From the NCBI GenBank assembly GCA_928212115.1, contig CAKMRJ010005634.1:172306772-172370771 (forward strand): DNA of 64,000 bases. Direction: 5' to 3'. Under the pieces are notes generated by a model. It saw only the letters and a list, made by a program, of their open reading frames with translations. It had not been told where the DNA came from and did not search any database. Source of the DNA: Lactuca virosa. Lineage: Eukaryota; Streptophyta; Magnoliopsida; Asterales; Asteraceae. Positions 35,039 through 46,696 of the stretch are shown piece by piece. The position numbers and the translations under genes were made by a program. Numbering within the stretch: the first letter of the stretch is position 1; every line of letters begins with the position of its first letter.

Positions 35039-35322
35039 GCGAGTCTCCTCACTTATTCTTACCTGTGTGGTAGAATAGTTGTATTTGTGATGACGAGCTG
35101 GGTCTAATGTTTTGTTGTTTTATGTTGTTTATGTGTGACTGAGACTGCGGGTAGTCTCCAGGGTTGCTGATAACCCATAGGGCGTGCTGTTGCCCACTGG
35201 GACTACTAATAGTCCCCAGGGTAGCTGATAACCCATTGCTGTTTATTTATGTTGTGTTGTATGTGTTATCTTGGGGAACTCATTAAGCTTCATGCTTACA
35301 ACTATTGATTTATGTGTTTCAG
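35039..35322 (+). other. Putative LTR leader intron of element B
   Basis: The donor is CAA/GCGAGTCTCCTCAC, at the place where element A has GTGAGTCTTCTCAC, so it is GC rather than GT. GCTTACAACTATTG resembles a branch site, and TGTGTTTCAG ends at 35322. The 284-nt interval includes the stem-loop array. Confidence 0.42.
35141..35234 (+). repeat. 19-20 bp stem-loop array in the element B LTR
   Basis: Five consecutive inverted repeats start at 35141, 35161, 35180, 35199 and 35219: GAGACT/AGTCTC, GGGTT/AACCC, GGGC/GCCC, GGGACT/AGTCCC and GGGT/ACCC, with loops of 6-8 nt. Stem sequence differs in nearly every unit, yet complementarity is kept. Confidence 0.85.
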
Positions 35323-35523
35323 GTACTTCTGAGGATCGTAGGAACGCGAAGGTCTAATTTTACACACTCGCTGGGAGATTTGTTACTCGGGACAGTTTGA
35401 GAAACTCTGATATTTTGTGATAATGGTTGTTTTGGATAATTGTGTGTTTGATGACTTGGTTGTGAAACTTTATTTTTGGTAAATTAAAAATGAAAAATTT
35501 GGTCTAAAATTTGCGGTGTTACT

Positions 35524-36980
35524 GAATATTAAGATATCTATATAATAATCTTTATATCAAATAATATTCAAACTGTATAAGTTTCCAACACAGAACAAGC
35601 TAAACTAAATACATTTAAACTAATTCATTTGCAATTCTTATGTTTATTGACCTAGTATGAGAATCATGCTTGGTATGTGATCGTACCTTTGTAACACACA
35701 TATTTTTACAATATTTTATATTATGTTTTTTAAAATATTTTATGGCATTAGGCCATATTTATCAAAACATTGTCCCAAAAACTTCTATAGCAAAACAATT
35801 TGTAAAAGTTTGTAAAAAATATAAACTGAGCGTTAAAAATGTGTGACATCCTGAAATTTAGGTCTAAAACTGTAGACAGTCAGTTCACTGCGAACCTCTT
35901 TGTAATTTGACCTATTGAGCTTAAATTCACATTTTGAAAAAGATATAGTGTCATTACAACTATTATAAGATACCACATTGTATCTTACTTCCAATTTTGG
36001 AAAATTTCGAACGAATCAAACAGCTCAAACTGCAACCCTAGTTAATACGTCTGAAAAACTAAAATTTTTGTATTAAGCAGTTGTGAGTGAAGCAAACACC
36101 CTATTCTTATATTACATGTTCACCTGTTTCCAAAAATATAAAGAACGTCCAAAACGGAGTTCGTATGCAAAAGATACGAACGTTATAAGAAAGCAAACCG
36201 GTATAATACTGATTTTCTTAAAACTGCTAAAACCGTTTCTATCATTTGAGTCACTTGCACACCTCATATGGAAATTCTTAGAGCATTTTTTGATTCAGAC
36301 TATGGTCTAATATTTGATTCCATACTCGAAATATTTTTAGTAAAAATATTTGCAAAAGTCGAAAAATCGGACGTTTCGGCTCAAATAGACGCAGGTCATT
36401 AAACGCAATTTCCCAGAGTTGTACAACTCAAAAAATTAATCTGTTTGGTTTTTTGGAATCCTTGAACTCTACTCTATCATATGACACCTTCAAAAAAATA
36501 TATTAGACTTCGGGATTTTCGCACACAAAACTAGGATGGTTTTTGACCATTTTTGAGAAGATGACATCACCATGGCCCACCATTCTTGCATTACTTGATC
36601 AAAATCAGCCAAGAGACCCTCCCCACCCCTTACCCACATGAGTACCCTCCCCCTTACGTCTTTGGAGTACACTCCTCACTTTATAGTACACTCATGGTGT
36701 ATGTTGTGTGTTTGACTTTCCTACGAGGGATGACTTGCATGGTGCATGTGTGTCATCCCCCGGGCCGAGGCGGCGGAACACGCTGGGATTTGCGACTAAA
36801 TTCATGGATCACAGGTAAACTGAATATATAGCACAAGTACAAAAATAAACAAAATAGCATTCGTATTCCATCTTGATATTTGAATACAAGATTTTTACAA
36901 ATAATAATAGTACATGAATTGCCTTAACAGATAGGCATATAATACAACAGCAAGTAAACTAGGCCACGTGTAATCCAATC
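35524..36980. other. Stacked LTR fragments
   Basis: 35524-35841 is AT-rich with nothing recognisable. From 35842 (TGTGACATCC) the sequence looks like the start of a plus-strand LTR related in style to the solo LTR at 28960. From 36751 (TGTCATCCCCCGGG) it looks like the terminal part of a minus-strand LTR, and 37431 has a similar terminus. No coding sequence is supported. The last five bases, CAATC, match the right flank of element E. Confidence 0.5.
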
Positions 36981-37430
36981 TGTAACATCCCAAAAATCAT
37001 GACCAAAAATTTTCATTTTAAATATAATAATTATAAAACCATTTAAAACGTAGATCTGGCCTCTAAGAACGACTCGTCGAGTTCCCCAAAGTCTAAATCT
37101 ATACAGTCGATTTTAGTCGGGCTTAATGCATTCAAAACGTAGATCTGGCCTCCTAGGGTCGATATAACACGTAAAGTTACAAACTTTACGTTCATGCATG
37201 GGTTATCTAGCTCAAAAGGCCTTAAAATAAGGTTCACAAGTTGCATGGGACTCCCATGGCAATAAAGTTGGCACCTTTATGCCATGGAGTCCCTCAAAGG
37301 TTCCAGATCTGAAGTCTTAACTCCAAACATGCTTGCATCCATGAATGGTTCCAAAAATGGCTCCTTAAAGCCCTAAACTACTCTATGAAGGGATCTAGTA
37401 GATGAATAGTCAAGGTATAGACTTTATACC
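36981..37430 (-). repeat. Truncated 3' LTR of Tekay-like element E
   Basis: Starts on the plus strand TGTAACATCCC like 59104, then jumps to the block homologous to 60421-60787, so about 1.25 kb of LTR is missing internally. At the join AAAACGTAGATCTGGCCTC occurs at 37045 and again at about 37135. By eye about half a dozen differences separate it from the other copy. The fragment stops at 37430 against the next LTR fragment. Confidence 0.8.
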
Positions 37431-37545
37431 TGTCACACCCCCAAACCAGACGGCGGAAACGTCAGGGGGTGGAGGACTTCATTTGTAGTATCACAACACA
37501 TGCATTATAGTAATCAGAGTACAAACAACCACTATATTTAAAAAG
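37431..37545 (-). repeat. LTR end fragment
   Basis: Begins TGTCACACCCCCAAACC on the plus strand with a GGCGGAAACG block. The minus-strand reading ends GGGGGTGTGACA, similar to the terminus of the solo LTR at 33410. Its other boundary is set by the SIRE-type LTR at 37546. Confidence 0.5.
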
Positions 37546-37856
37546 TGTTAGAACAAAGTTCTAGTAGGATCGATAGATTCTAAGCAGAAAAACAATTAAA
37601 GACGTAATAAAGAACACAGGAATGGTTTAAGCGATGTCGAATGATTAAACTTTAACACCTCAGAAGAGCTCGATTAAGAACTTCGATTGTAGAGGAGTTT
37701 AGGGTTACAAAAGCAATAATGATAATAATCTCGTACGTAACTAAGGCATACATGCATGCACTATTTATAGCTTAACCCTAATCTATAATCACGGATGGAC
37801 AGGCCCAATCCGGATATACAAAACTAAGCCCATGACGCAACATAAAATACCCAACA
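37546..37856 (-). repeat. 3' LTR of the SIRE-type element
   Basis: On the minus strand it starts TGTTGGGTATTTTATG after the PPT and appears to end at TTCTAACA, 311 bp. A TATA box, CTATAAATAG, lies at 37770-37761 in minus orientation. The distal boundary is less sure than the start, because no second copy is present. Confidence 0.65.
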
Positions 37857-37867
37857 ATCTCCCCCTT
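37857..37867 (-). other. Polypurine tract of the SIRE-type element
   Basis: Minus strand AAAGGGGGAGAT immediately before TTGTTGGG, the standard arrangement in SIRE-lineage Copia elements. Confidence 0.85.
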
Positions 37868-37888
37868 TGCGTCAATGGAGCCGAAAGC

Positions 37889-38366
37889 TCAGTTCGGTTG
37901 AGCTATGGAATACTTTTTGAAAGTCTTGAACACCTTCGGTATGATGGCCAAAAGAGTATGACGAAAAGTGATATACCACCGAAGCATGTCCGTGAAGTTC
38001 TTCTTTTCTGCCTCAGAGTTCTCCTTGCACCGATGGATGAGACTAATTATGTGCTCTAAGCAGTCCGTTGAGAACAGATGCTTGTCAACAAGAGCGAAAA
38101 GAAATCGATTAGCTTCACCTCTTGTGAACATCACTGTGAGATGTGTAGAATCAATTTGGCCCATCTTCATTTTATTCACATCTCCAGGTTTTTTCAGTTG
38201 GCTTTACAGTGGGTTTCTTCTTCAAGACGTTAGCAATCTCTTGATCCATTGCAGCAACTTCATGGATATAAGAAGCCAACATCCTCTTCAAATGATCCAA
38301 GATCGGCTCATATTCTTTCGCATTAGTGAGTAGTATGTTAAATAACAAGATCCAATCATGAGGATT
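37889..38366 (-). pseudogene. C-terminal part of the SIRE-type second ORF
   Basis: After removal of element 3 and one GGATT copy, the reading frame continues in register from 48055 into 38366. It runs to a stop at 38172; a one-base difference in a six-T run (38189-38194) moves it to the frame that stays open to 37889, just before the PPT. Visible content: WILLFNILLTNAKEYEPI, a helical stretch, and a basic C-terminal region. Function unknown. Confidence 0.65.
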
Positions 38367-39719
38367 TGATGTGCACGATAGTACCCACTAATTTTATAAT
38401 TTATAACCTAACTAACTAACTAACTAAAATGCACCTAGGCAGTGTACCTAGTCGAATTATAGAATAGTTTGGTAAGTCGGGTGTCGATCACAGGGAACGG
38501 TGTTGACTAATTAATTTATTTACTACTAAACTAACCTAATTACTAACGAGCTAAGAAGGGGTTTTTATCTAATTTTGCAAGTTTAGATGAACTTAATTCT
38601 TTAACAAAAACTCAATCAATAAACAAAACACTTCTGTTAGTTCGAATCCGCTTTCACTCAATGGTTATACATTAGCTAGGACTATTACTGTTGGTTACCA
38701 AATTAAGAAGTATTAGCAATTTAGTTCTAAATCTACTAATTATTAATCAATTCATGTAAATCTATGTATGGTCATACAATAGCTAACACAGAATCAATTA
38801 TTAAATAAGATTGGAGCCATGAAAGATTGATTAATCAAAACACAATTATAGTCATAATATGAGTTCTCTAACACAGCTTAATTCAATGATTCAATTACTT
38901 ATCTAAGATTGGTTTGATCTTAGCTCTAATAACTAGTGTTCACTATATTATTAGGTATTCAAATTCATGCAGATTTGTGTTCACTAACTACACAGAACAA
39001 TAATTTAAAGCAATCAAATAATTAATTCAAGCATGCTAGGTAAAATCAATCAACACAAGCGTATCACCAACAAGTAAAGTCAAGTCTAACGCATTAAAAC
39101 CATGAGTTCCAGCTTCATCTAGCTAACAGAAGCAGCTAGATTTAGCTGGACATACTAACAGCTAAATAAACAAAAACTATAATCAAAGACATGTTTAAGT
39201 GTACCAATCTATAAACCAAATTATGAACTTCTTCTTCCTTGGTGTTAAAACCAGCTCCCAGAGCTTCTTCTCCTCTGAATTTCGTCTCCAGGAACCCTTC
39301 TAAGCCAGCCAAAAAAAAGTCCCCCAATCGTAATGGAGAAGGATATATATATTTTCTCCAAAATCACCGTTCACGTCGTGAGAATGTAAAACTCACGTCG
39401 TGAACTCGAGGTAATCGTCATCGTCAAGGATTCCTTCACCCGGATACTTATCTTATAACTCTTTCCACTCACGTCGTGAACCATCAACTGTTCACGTCGT
39501 GAGTACGTCTTTTTTTGGGTGTTTTTCTTGTCTTTCAAGCCTTCAACCTCCAAAGTTCCATCCTTTAACGCTTCTAGTCCCTTTTCTTCAAAATGTCTTC
39601 TTTTTGGCTGCAAAATATAATTTAACCTTATAAGTACCATTATTCTATGCAAATGACCAAAATATATATAAAAATGTACTTAAATATTGCCTAAAATATG
39701 TATAAATATGGCAATATCA
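38367..39719 (-). repeat. 3' LTR of element 3
   Basis: 1353 bp, bounded outside by GGATT and inside by the PPT-like GTGTGGGGTATTT (minus strand, 39732-39720). Contains two pairs of TCACGTCGTGA-type motifs at about 39370-39402 and 39468-39502. Confidence 0.95.
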
Positions 39720-41512
39720 AAATACCCCACACTTGTGCTTTGCTTGCCCTCAAGCAAATCTAACTATTTTAAACTTAAACATTTATCACTAACATCACAT
39801 AGAACAATCCAACTCAAACTCAGCCATTATGCCAAGACCTCAACGCATGCATTTATGTCTATAATTTTCCTAAAGCACCCCCATACTCTAAATACTCACA
39901 ATCTTCATAAACACGCACCCACTTCTTTTAAACAATGCTCATTTTATGCAACCCTCCGAATCCATCCCCAGAAATCTTACTAACCTCAAGGTATTTTTGT
40001 AAAGCTACCCAAGCATACATAAACTATAGAATTACAACTTTTTAGAAGATACCACAACTTGGAGCTCTTGAATTCTTCTTTTCTTTGATGTTTGATCTTT
40101 GATTTCTTTGAATTCACTTTTTTCATGATTTTTGGCATCTTCAACTTTCAACTTTTAGAATTTTGATCTTTTGATCTTCAAACTTTGATACTTTTATGCT
40201 CCAAAATTCTTCAATTTCTTTACTTTTCGGTAATTTCTCTCTCTTTTTTTTAACATGTGTCTCACTTTTCTATATCAATCAAAAACCTACATGCTTAAGC
40301 ATGGGCGCTTAACTTCAACCTTTATTGGCTAAGACATAGCTTTCCTGGATACATTTCAGGTTTAGGCTGCTAAACATATCGCATCCCTCAAACTAAGCAG
40401 GGTTATGTTTTTGTTCCATGATTTCACTAAAATAAGGGAGGCCACAAATGCACTATAACGTGTGCTGGCTCAACTAAACATTTGAGCTCTTATCAGATCA
40501 TCCCAATGCAACACTAGCAACTTAAGTTTAAATTATTATTACTAGAATAAATTATTAGATTATTATTTCAAACCTATGCCTAAAATTAAAAATTTTCAAA
40601 TTTTCTAGCAATTTACTTTCTAGCCATTTACTTTTTCTACCCCCTACCCCACACTTATTTCATACAATGCCCTCATTGTATGCTTAAAATAATATAAAAA
40701 TTAAGAGAAGGGAGAAAAAGGAACAGACTCCCCTGGGATAGTGGCGTGATCATCTCCAAAAGTGCGGATGGAATGTGCATCTTGAATATAGACTTTGAGA
40801 AATAGAAACTTGGATCTTGAACACGCGAGATAAGTAATGTACCGGCAAAATATGGAATCGAGTCTTCAATCGTCAACAAATGTGGTGCAGAAAAATGTGC
40901 AAAATGAACAGAACAATGTGGGAAAGCATACGCCACATTGCATGGTAGAGAAAATGAGCCATGATTATCTTCATAATAATCCCAAAATGAATGGTGGTGA
41001 ACCACATAATCAATATGGAAAAATAAGACTCCTTTTGTGAAAATTACAAAGTCACGACGTGAGTGTATGACGATTCACGACGTGAATTTGATATGAAGCG
41101 GGTTCTGGAAAGCCACCATATACTGACTCACGAGGTGAATAACAAAGTAGTCACGACGTGAAAACTGAAATCCCAGAAATATTTGTCTTCCAACCTTTCT
41201 TTCAATTCTTATATTCAACCCCATGTCTTAATGGATTAAGACTCTTCTAACCCTATTAATTTCGACTCTTCTCTCTAACTTTCTTCTAGCTTGACTCACT
41301 CCACACTTAATTTAAATTATGGGTCTTGACTCTCGACTTTAAATACTCCTGGCTAAACACATATGCACTCATATCTCGACATCCTTTGTATGCGCTCCTA
41401 GCAATTCTGAAAAAAAACTACCAAGAAGAGAAAAGTAACAAATTATCTTAATAGTGTTAGAATCCCAAACGAATAAGAATAAAACTAAACCAAACAAAAC
41501 TAAAAGAAACGA
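39720..41512 (-). other. 3' untranslated region of element 3
   Basis: Non-coding and homologous to the same region of elements 1 and 2. Pairs of CACGACGTG-type motifs at about 41052-41083 and 41130-41161. Short ORFs are not shared between copies. Such a long conserved non-coding stretch may hold signals for packaging or plus-strand priming; that is inference. Confidence 0.8.
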
Positions 41513-42838
41513 TCAATCATCCTCGCCATCCTCGTTCACCCCGCTAGTGCCCGCTCCGTCGCCTCCATGTCCTCTATACTCCGTCCACCTCGGGCAAATT
41601 GGGTAGTGATACCCCAAATGAGGCGGCTGCTCCACCCCAAGGTGTTGAACGACGTTCTCCATGGTGCCCCCAATCCAGTTGACACTCAAAGATAACTGGT
41701 CAAAATAACCAGCCATATCACCCCCAAAAGGTGCTCCTACCATGGATGCGGGTGGATGCATTGGTTGACCTCTTTCTCCCCTACCTCTTACGTTCCCGCG
41801 CCTCAGCCTCGGTTGTGGTTCAGGTTGGTCGGTCGGCTGCTCATCACCATCATCATTATCCTCAAGAATTCCCCAATGTGTCCCATAATTCTTGACCACC
41901 TTCATTGTCTCTAAATACCCCATACTAAACTCGTTCCCCTCCATGCATGTCAAAGAACGAGTGATGCCGGAAACAATGAGGCCATAAGATCGGGCCAAGC
42001 ACGTAACAAAGTGCCCTCCACAAATGGGGCTCCCGGGAAGGGCACTCGTAGCATACTCCGCCAAGTATCGGGCCAAGAAATACATAATGTTACAGCACAC
42101 GCCAGGCTGTAAAATGCACCACAAAAAGAACAAGTTGACCTTAGTAACCTTATCACCATGGCGTTTGTGATGAATAGAAAATGTGATAAGGCGATGGATA
42201 AGGCGATGTATCGGTGATTTGATGCTACTTTCGGGGGATACACCGGAATTGAACACACCGGCCGCGATATTGCTCCAAAACTGCGATCCTGAAACCCCAT
42301 CCGCATAACCACGTGTGGCATCCCTCAAAAATAAAATAAACTCATGAGTTATGGTCTCATGAGCCTCGTATAACCCCATTCTGCGTGAAAACTCCACCAA
42401 ACTGCACTCCCGATATTCCCCTCCTAGACGAAAAACCAAAGCTTGCGGGAAAGTAGGATCTTGGACATTCTCATGGAATGTCACCGTTGAAAAGAATTCC
42501 ACGCAAAGCTCTTTATAGACCCGCTCTTGGATGGCAAACAAATTATACCACCCCTTGCACGTGAAGGAAAATCCATCCCCCAAAAATATCTTAGTAAGAT
42601 ATTGGGACATCCGATCCACCAGCCCAACCTCCTGCAAACGTGCCCACTGAATAGTGGGGGCAATAGCAAACTCCCGGTTGTAAAGCCATCCCAACCGATT
42701 GTTCCATCGCGTATATATATCCTGGGGCGTAGTTGTTGGAAAGTTGTAAAATGGATGTAAGCCCGCTACTCCAGTTGGAATCTCTCTTCTGGGAGCCATT
42801 TCTGCAAAAACAACAACAAACATATCCAAAATAAACAA
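41513..42838 (-). CDS. ATHILA ORF1-like protein of element 3, 441 aa
   Basis: An intact ORF. The first Met is at 42838; MAPRREIPTGVAGL at 42799 is a better start because the preceding 13 residues are not shared with element 2. Conserved blocks: RLGWLYNREFAIAP, FTCKGWYNLFAIQERVYKEL, VFRLGGEYRECSLVEFSRRM, then SPIHRLIHRLITFSIHHKR, KVNLFFLWCILQPG and GHFVTCLARSYG. This pattern resembles the ATHILA ORF1 family of plant retrotransposons, whose role is unknown. The C-terminus is Arg-rich (RLRRGNVRGRGERG), then has a GYFDQLSLS block and an acidic tail. No signal peptide or membrane segment is evident. It sits on the same strand downstream of protease. Confidence 0.8.
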   Translation of the reverse strand: MFILDMFVVVFAEMAPRREIPTGVAGLHPFYNFPTTTPQDIYTRWNNRLGWLYNREFAIAPTIQWARLQEVGLVDRMSQYLTKIFLGDGFSFTCKGWYNLFAIQERVYKELCVEFFSTVTFHENVQDPTFPQALVFRLGGEYRECSLVEFSRRMGLYEAHETITHEFILFLRDATRGYADGVSGSQFWSNIAAGVFNSGVSPESSIKSPIHRLIHRLITFSIHHKRHGDKVTKVNLFFLWCILQPGVCCNIMYFLARYLAEYATSALPGSPICGGHFVTCLARSYGLIVSGITRSLTCMEGNEFSMGYLETMKVVKNYGTHWGILEDNDDGDEQPTDQPEPQPRLRRGNVRGRGERGQPMHPPASMVGAPFGGDMAGYFDQLSLSVNWIGGTMENVVQHLGVEQPPHLGYHYPICPRWTEYRGHGGDGAGTSGVNEDGEDD

Positions 42839-43586
42839 CCCAACAAATTAGAAATTAACAGAATTGAAGTTGTCCAGTCCCAGTATTCACGTCGTGCATC
42901 CTTCAGGATTCACGGCGTGAGTTCGTAACTCAGCAACCAAAATCGCTAAAATCAGAAGGCAAATCAGGTCACAATATTAATGCGGTTTACTCCTATACTA
43001 ATCCTAAGCACAAAGCATCAACATTCCAAGGCTATTACGGGAATTTAAGAAATAAATTCAACATTTCATCTAACTAACAAACCCTAACCCTAAGTTCAAC
43101 TATAAGAGAAAAATTAAACTTAATAATTAAGAATCATTACCTTAGATTGAAGTATTAGGTAAGTAAAAACGAAAATTGAGTGTTGTCGGCCAAAATCGGA
43201 GCAAGGGGGGACCAGATCTCGTGTTTCACTTCGTGAGGAATAAACAAAAGGGGGTCAAACTGGTTCTTTACCCTTTAATCTGTGGTCCCGTGTTTTTCAA
43301 AACTCACGTCGTGAGTCCTTAAGGATTCACGTCGTGAATACTGTATGAATTTTTTTTTTAAGTCAAGTTTGTCTATTAACTAAATTCTTAATTATCACCA
43401 CTTCATTTTTAGGGACCCCACACTCAGTGTTTAATTATAAATAAAGCGAGTTGGATGATATGATCTATGTTTCTAAGACTAAAATGCAAAAACTAAAAAG
43501 AAAAGAAAAAAATTGCAAACCAAACTCGGGTTGCCTCCCGAGAAGCGCTTCTTTTTCTTGGAGTCATGAGCCGGACTCCTTGCCTC

Positions 43587-46448
43587 CTACGTTGAGTCAT
43601 CCGAAGAATCCACCACTAGGATCTTTTGTTCCTTGAAACGCCTCTTGTAAGCTTGAACTCGTCGTTTGTACGCCTTTTTCGAATTTTCCTTTTTAGCTTT
43701 GACCTCGTCTTCATCAAGCTTCATCTTTGTTCCTTTTGTGCCCAAGTTTTCTTCATTCTTAATCTCCATAGTATCCCTTTCTTCTTTCACCACTGGACTT
43801 GTTACTTTTGAAGTAACCTCCTCTTCATCACTTGACATCACATCATCCTCTTTGCTTACCCAAGAAGTGGGATTTGTGTAAGTAATAACTTCAACTAAAA
43901 ATGGAACGGATGCTCTCGGTTTTGTTCTTTTAACTTGTTGAATTGTTTTGATTTCTTCTTCCATGAGCTTCTCTAATTCTTCAAGTTCATTCTCTTCATC
44001 AATGTTGAAAACCTCTTCTTGCGCATTACTCTCTTGGAAACCATCTTCTATCCCAAAAACTTCTGTTTCATCTCCAACTCTTAAGGTGAGCATGGATCCG
44101 CGTATATCAACAAGAGCTCCAACGGTGTTAAGTAACGGACGACCAAGGATAATTGGAACATTGGGATCTTCTTTCATATCCAATACTACAAAATCTATTG
44201 GAAAAACAAATTTCCCAATTTTCACTAGAATCTCTTCCACAATGCCCCTGGGTTGTGTCACCGAACGGTTCGCCATGTGAATAGTCATCTTTGTAGCTTT
44301 TAACTTCTGAATATTCAATTTCTGATAAAACGAATAAGGCATCAAATTTATGCTAGCGCCAGAATCGGCTAAAGCATAAACCTTCATATTGTTCCCAAAC
44401 TCACATGGAAGAGCGAGGCGTCCAGGATCTCCCATTTTCTTAGGTATGTCTCCTAATACAGCCCTTGAACTTTGCTCACTTAGAATAACTTTAGAATTCT
44501 TCTTTAGTTGCTGACGAGTGTCTATAAAGTCTTGTAAAAAAATTTCATATTCGGGAATTTTGGATAACAACTCGACAAAGGGAGTATTAATCGGGATACC
44601 CTTCACGTGCTTAATAAACTCTATATGCTCTCTTTCCAGTAGACTAAGGGCAGCTCGAGAAGGAAACGACAAAGGTGGTTGAAATGTCGGAATAAATTCA
44701 GGATTTTTCTGTTTAGGACGGGCCCACGTCGTGAGCCGATATGGCTCACGTCATGAATTCGTTAATTCAGCAGCATTATGATCTTCGAGCTTGGGTTCCT
44801 TTGGCTTTAGATCGAGCTGTTGTGGCTCTTCTTCCAAGGCTTCCAGGAACTCAGAAATTGCCTCTTCTTCAATATCGATGGCCATTACGTGAGATTGGGT
44901 CTTCTTTTCAGGATTTTTCGGGGACATCTTCTCATGAACCAAAGTGGTAAGTTGACCAAGTTGCACTTCAAGATTATTTATGGAGGCTTGTTGATTTTTT
45001 ATTAAAGCCTGTTGTTCTACCATCATTGCGTGATGATTCTTCATCAAAGTTCTTTGTTCATCAATAGCAGAATCAGTAGCCTCGTGTCTCTTTTCTGAAG
45101 CTTCCATAAACTTAACTAACTTGGTCTCTAGATCGGGTTTTTTCTCAGCTGGTGGCTGCTCCTTTTGGTAGAAGCCTCGGCTTGTTTGCCTATACTTCTC
45201 TTCCTTTTGCTTCTTGTATTCTTCATATGGCAGCCACTCTTTCTTCGGTTTCCTCCAGTCTTCATCGTACTTGTCCCCACTCGAGTAGCATACTTGAGCC
45301 TTTTTATTCCCATACTCATCCAAATTGCAGTCCTTGGTCAAGTGTGGACCATTACACCGTTCGCAACCAACTCTTATAGCATGAATTGATTGGTCCATTT
45401 GTGTTAACCTCCGGTCCATATTATTCAGCATAGCTATCATAGCTGCTATTTCTTCAGTTTGTGCACCTCCACTGCCTTTGATTCCATCTTGCCTAGGGTT
45501 GTGGTACTCACGAGAGTGCTTTGCGAATTCTTCAATCAGCTCCTTGACCTCCCTTGGATTTTTCTTTGTCAAAGGTCCTTGAGAATCAAGGAGTTGTCTT
45601 GTCATAACATTGACCCCATCATAGAAGATTGACATCTCTTGTTGAACATTAAGATCATGTTGAGGGCAATTTCTGATCAAGCCTTTGTAACGCTCCCATG
45701 CTTCGTATAATGACTCCCCCGGTTGTTGTTCAAAGTTGGCTATTGCCTTCTTGAGTTTACCTATCTTGGATGGTGGGCAAAATTGGTCAAGAAACTGCTC
45801 ACGCATTTGAGCCCAAGTGGTGATCGTACCCGGTGGAAGTGATTTTAACCACTCTTTACCAGCTCCCTTAAACGTAATGGGCAACATCCTGAGCAAGACG
45901 ATGTTTCTATTGACATTTGGAACATTGAAGTAATCCTCAATGTCATTGACTTCATCGAGATGCTTGAAAGCATCCTCATGATCCTTCCCATAAAATGGGA
46001 TATCCTTCAGTGCATTCAAGATGTGCCCCTTCAGCTCGAATGTGGCAGTGGCAGGTATTGCGGGTTGGACTAAACCGGGACCCACATCCTCTCAGATCCG
46101 CTTCTTGTAAGCTCCCATGGACATCTCCTCAATGTTTGCCATTTCGTCCTCTTGCTTGTCTTCGGGCTCACTCGCAAATATTTCAAATTCTGGGTCTGAC
46201 TCGTATTCTGATTCGTGTGGATTAGAAACTGGATCAAGTTCTTCAACTTTGCCTTTATCCTTTGGGGTTGAACTTGACTCTCATGTCTTCTTTCCCGACT
46301 TCCTTGAAAAGGCTGATTTTAATTCTTGTAGTGGCGTGTTCTTTGGCGTGTGATCTCCCTTCGCGTTCTTATTCTTATTTTTGTGAAGGGCTGACTCCGG
46401 ATCTTCAAGTGGTGGCACCAAAGGTGTGTTAGAGCCTCTGGTCATGAA
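43587..46448 (-). pseudogene. Athila-like Gag-protease polyprotein of element 3
   Basis: Starts at MTRGSNTPLVPPLEDPES (about 46444). The Gag domain contains KRI-stop-EDVGPGL, TFKGAGKEWLKSLPPGTITTW, IANFEQQPGESLYEAWERY and RQLLDSQGPLTKKNP. The zinc knuckle is CERCNGPHLTKDC (CX2CX3HX4C). A coiled, Gln-rich linker follows, then protease with ALADSGASINLMPYSF (Asp-Ser-Gly triad) and VPIILGRPLL, and an acidic/basic C-terminal tail. Three stops interrupt it: 46281-46283, about 46092-46094 and 44751-44753, all TGA; at least the last two fit CGA-to-TGA. The 44751 stop lies inside a CACGACGTG-type motif. Otherwise frames are open (444 and 361 aa). Confidence 0.88.
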
Positions 46449-46672
46449 CTCCTGCAAACTAATCAAAATAACAACGTAAAAACGAACTAAAATAGAAAAA
46501 TAAACTAAAAATCACAGTTCTCACGTCGTGAATCTTTAAGATTCACATCGTGAGTCCTGTAACAGATGAAAAAAAATTCAAACCTTGCTGGAAAATTAAC
46601 TTTTTGCAGGTTTTATCCCACAAAAAGTACCGGTTAATGTGAAGCAAATAAATAAGTAATAAACTAAGCCGT

Positions 46673-46690
46673 TCCCCGGCAACGACACCA
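46673..46690 (-). other. Primer binding site of element 3
   Basis: Minus strand TGGTGTCGTTGCCGGGGA, six bases from the LTR. It differs from the tRNA-Asp complement at two positions, both C-to-T. Confidence 0.85.
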
Positions 46691-46696
46691 AAAACT

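Larger units (their letters stand above)
33939..35523 (+). mobile_element. 3' LTR of Tekay-like element B
   Basis: 1.58 kb, starting TGTAACATTCG and ending near GGTGTTAC. GTACGC-type quasi-palindromes at about 34032-34075, 34100-34130 and 34700-34735. A possible TATA box, TATTTAAA, is at about 34177. The stem-loop array is at 35141-35234, and the acceptor TGTGTTTCAG/GTAC ends at 35322. It shares its layout with the element A LTR but only moderate sequence, so A and B are different subfamilies. Confidence 0.85.

Noticed and set aside
36083..36310. 75-aa plus-strand ORF
   Set aside because: It lies in AT-rich LTR fragments with no known motif or conservation within the window.
41513..42838. 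Calling the 441-aa ORF an envelope protein
   Set aside because: Its place before the 3' LTR would suit an env-like ORF, but there is no signal peptide or membrane helix and the conserved blocks resemble the ATHILA ORF1 family.
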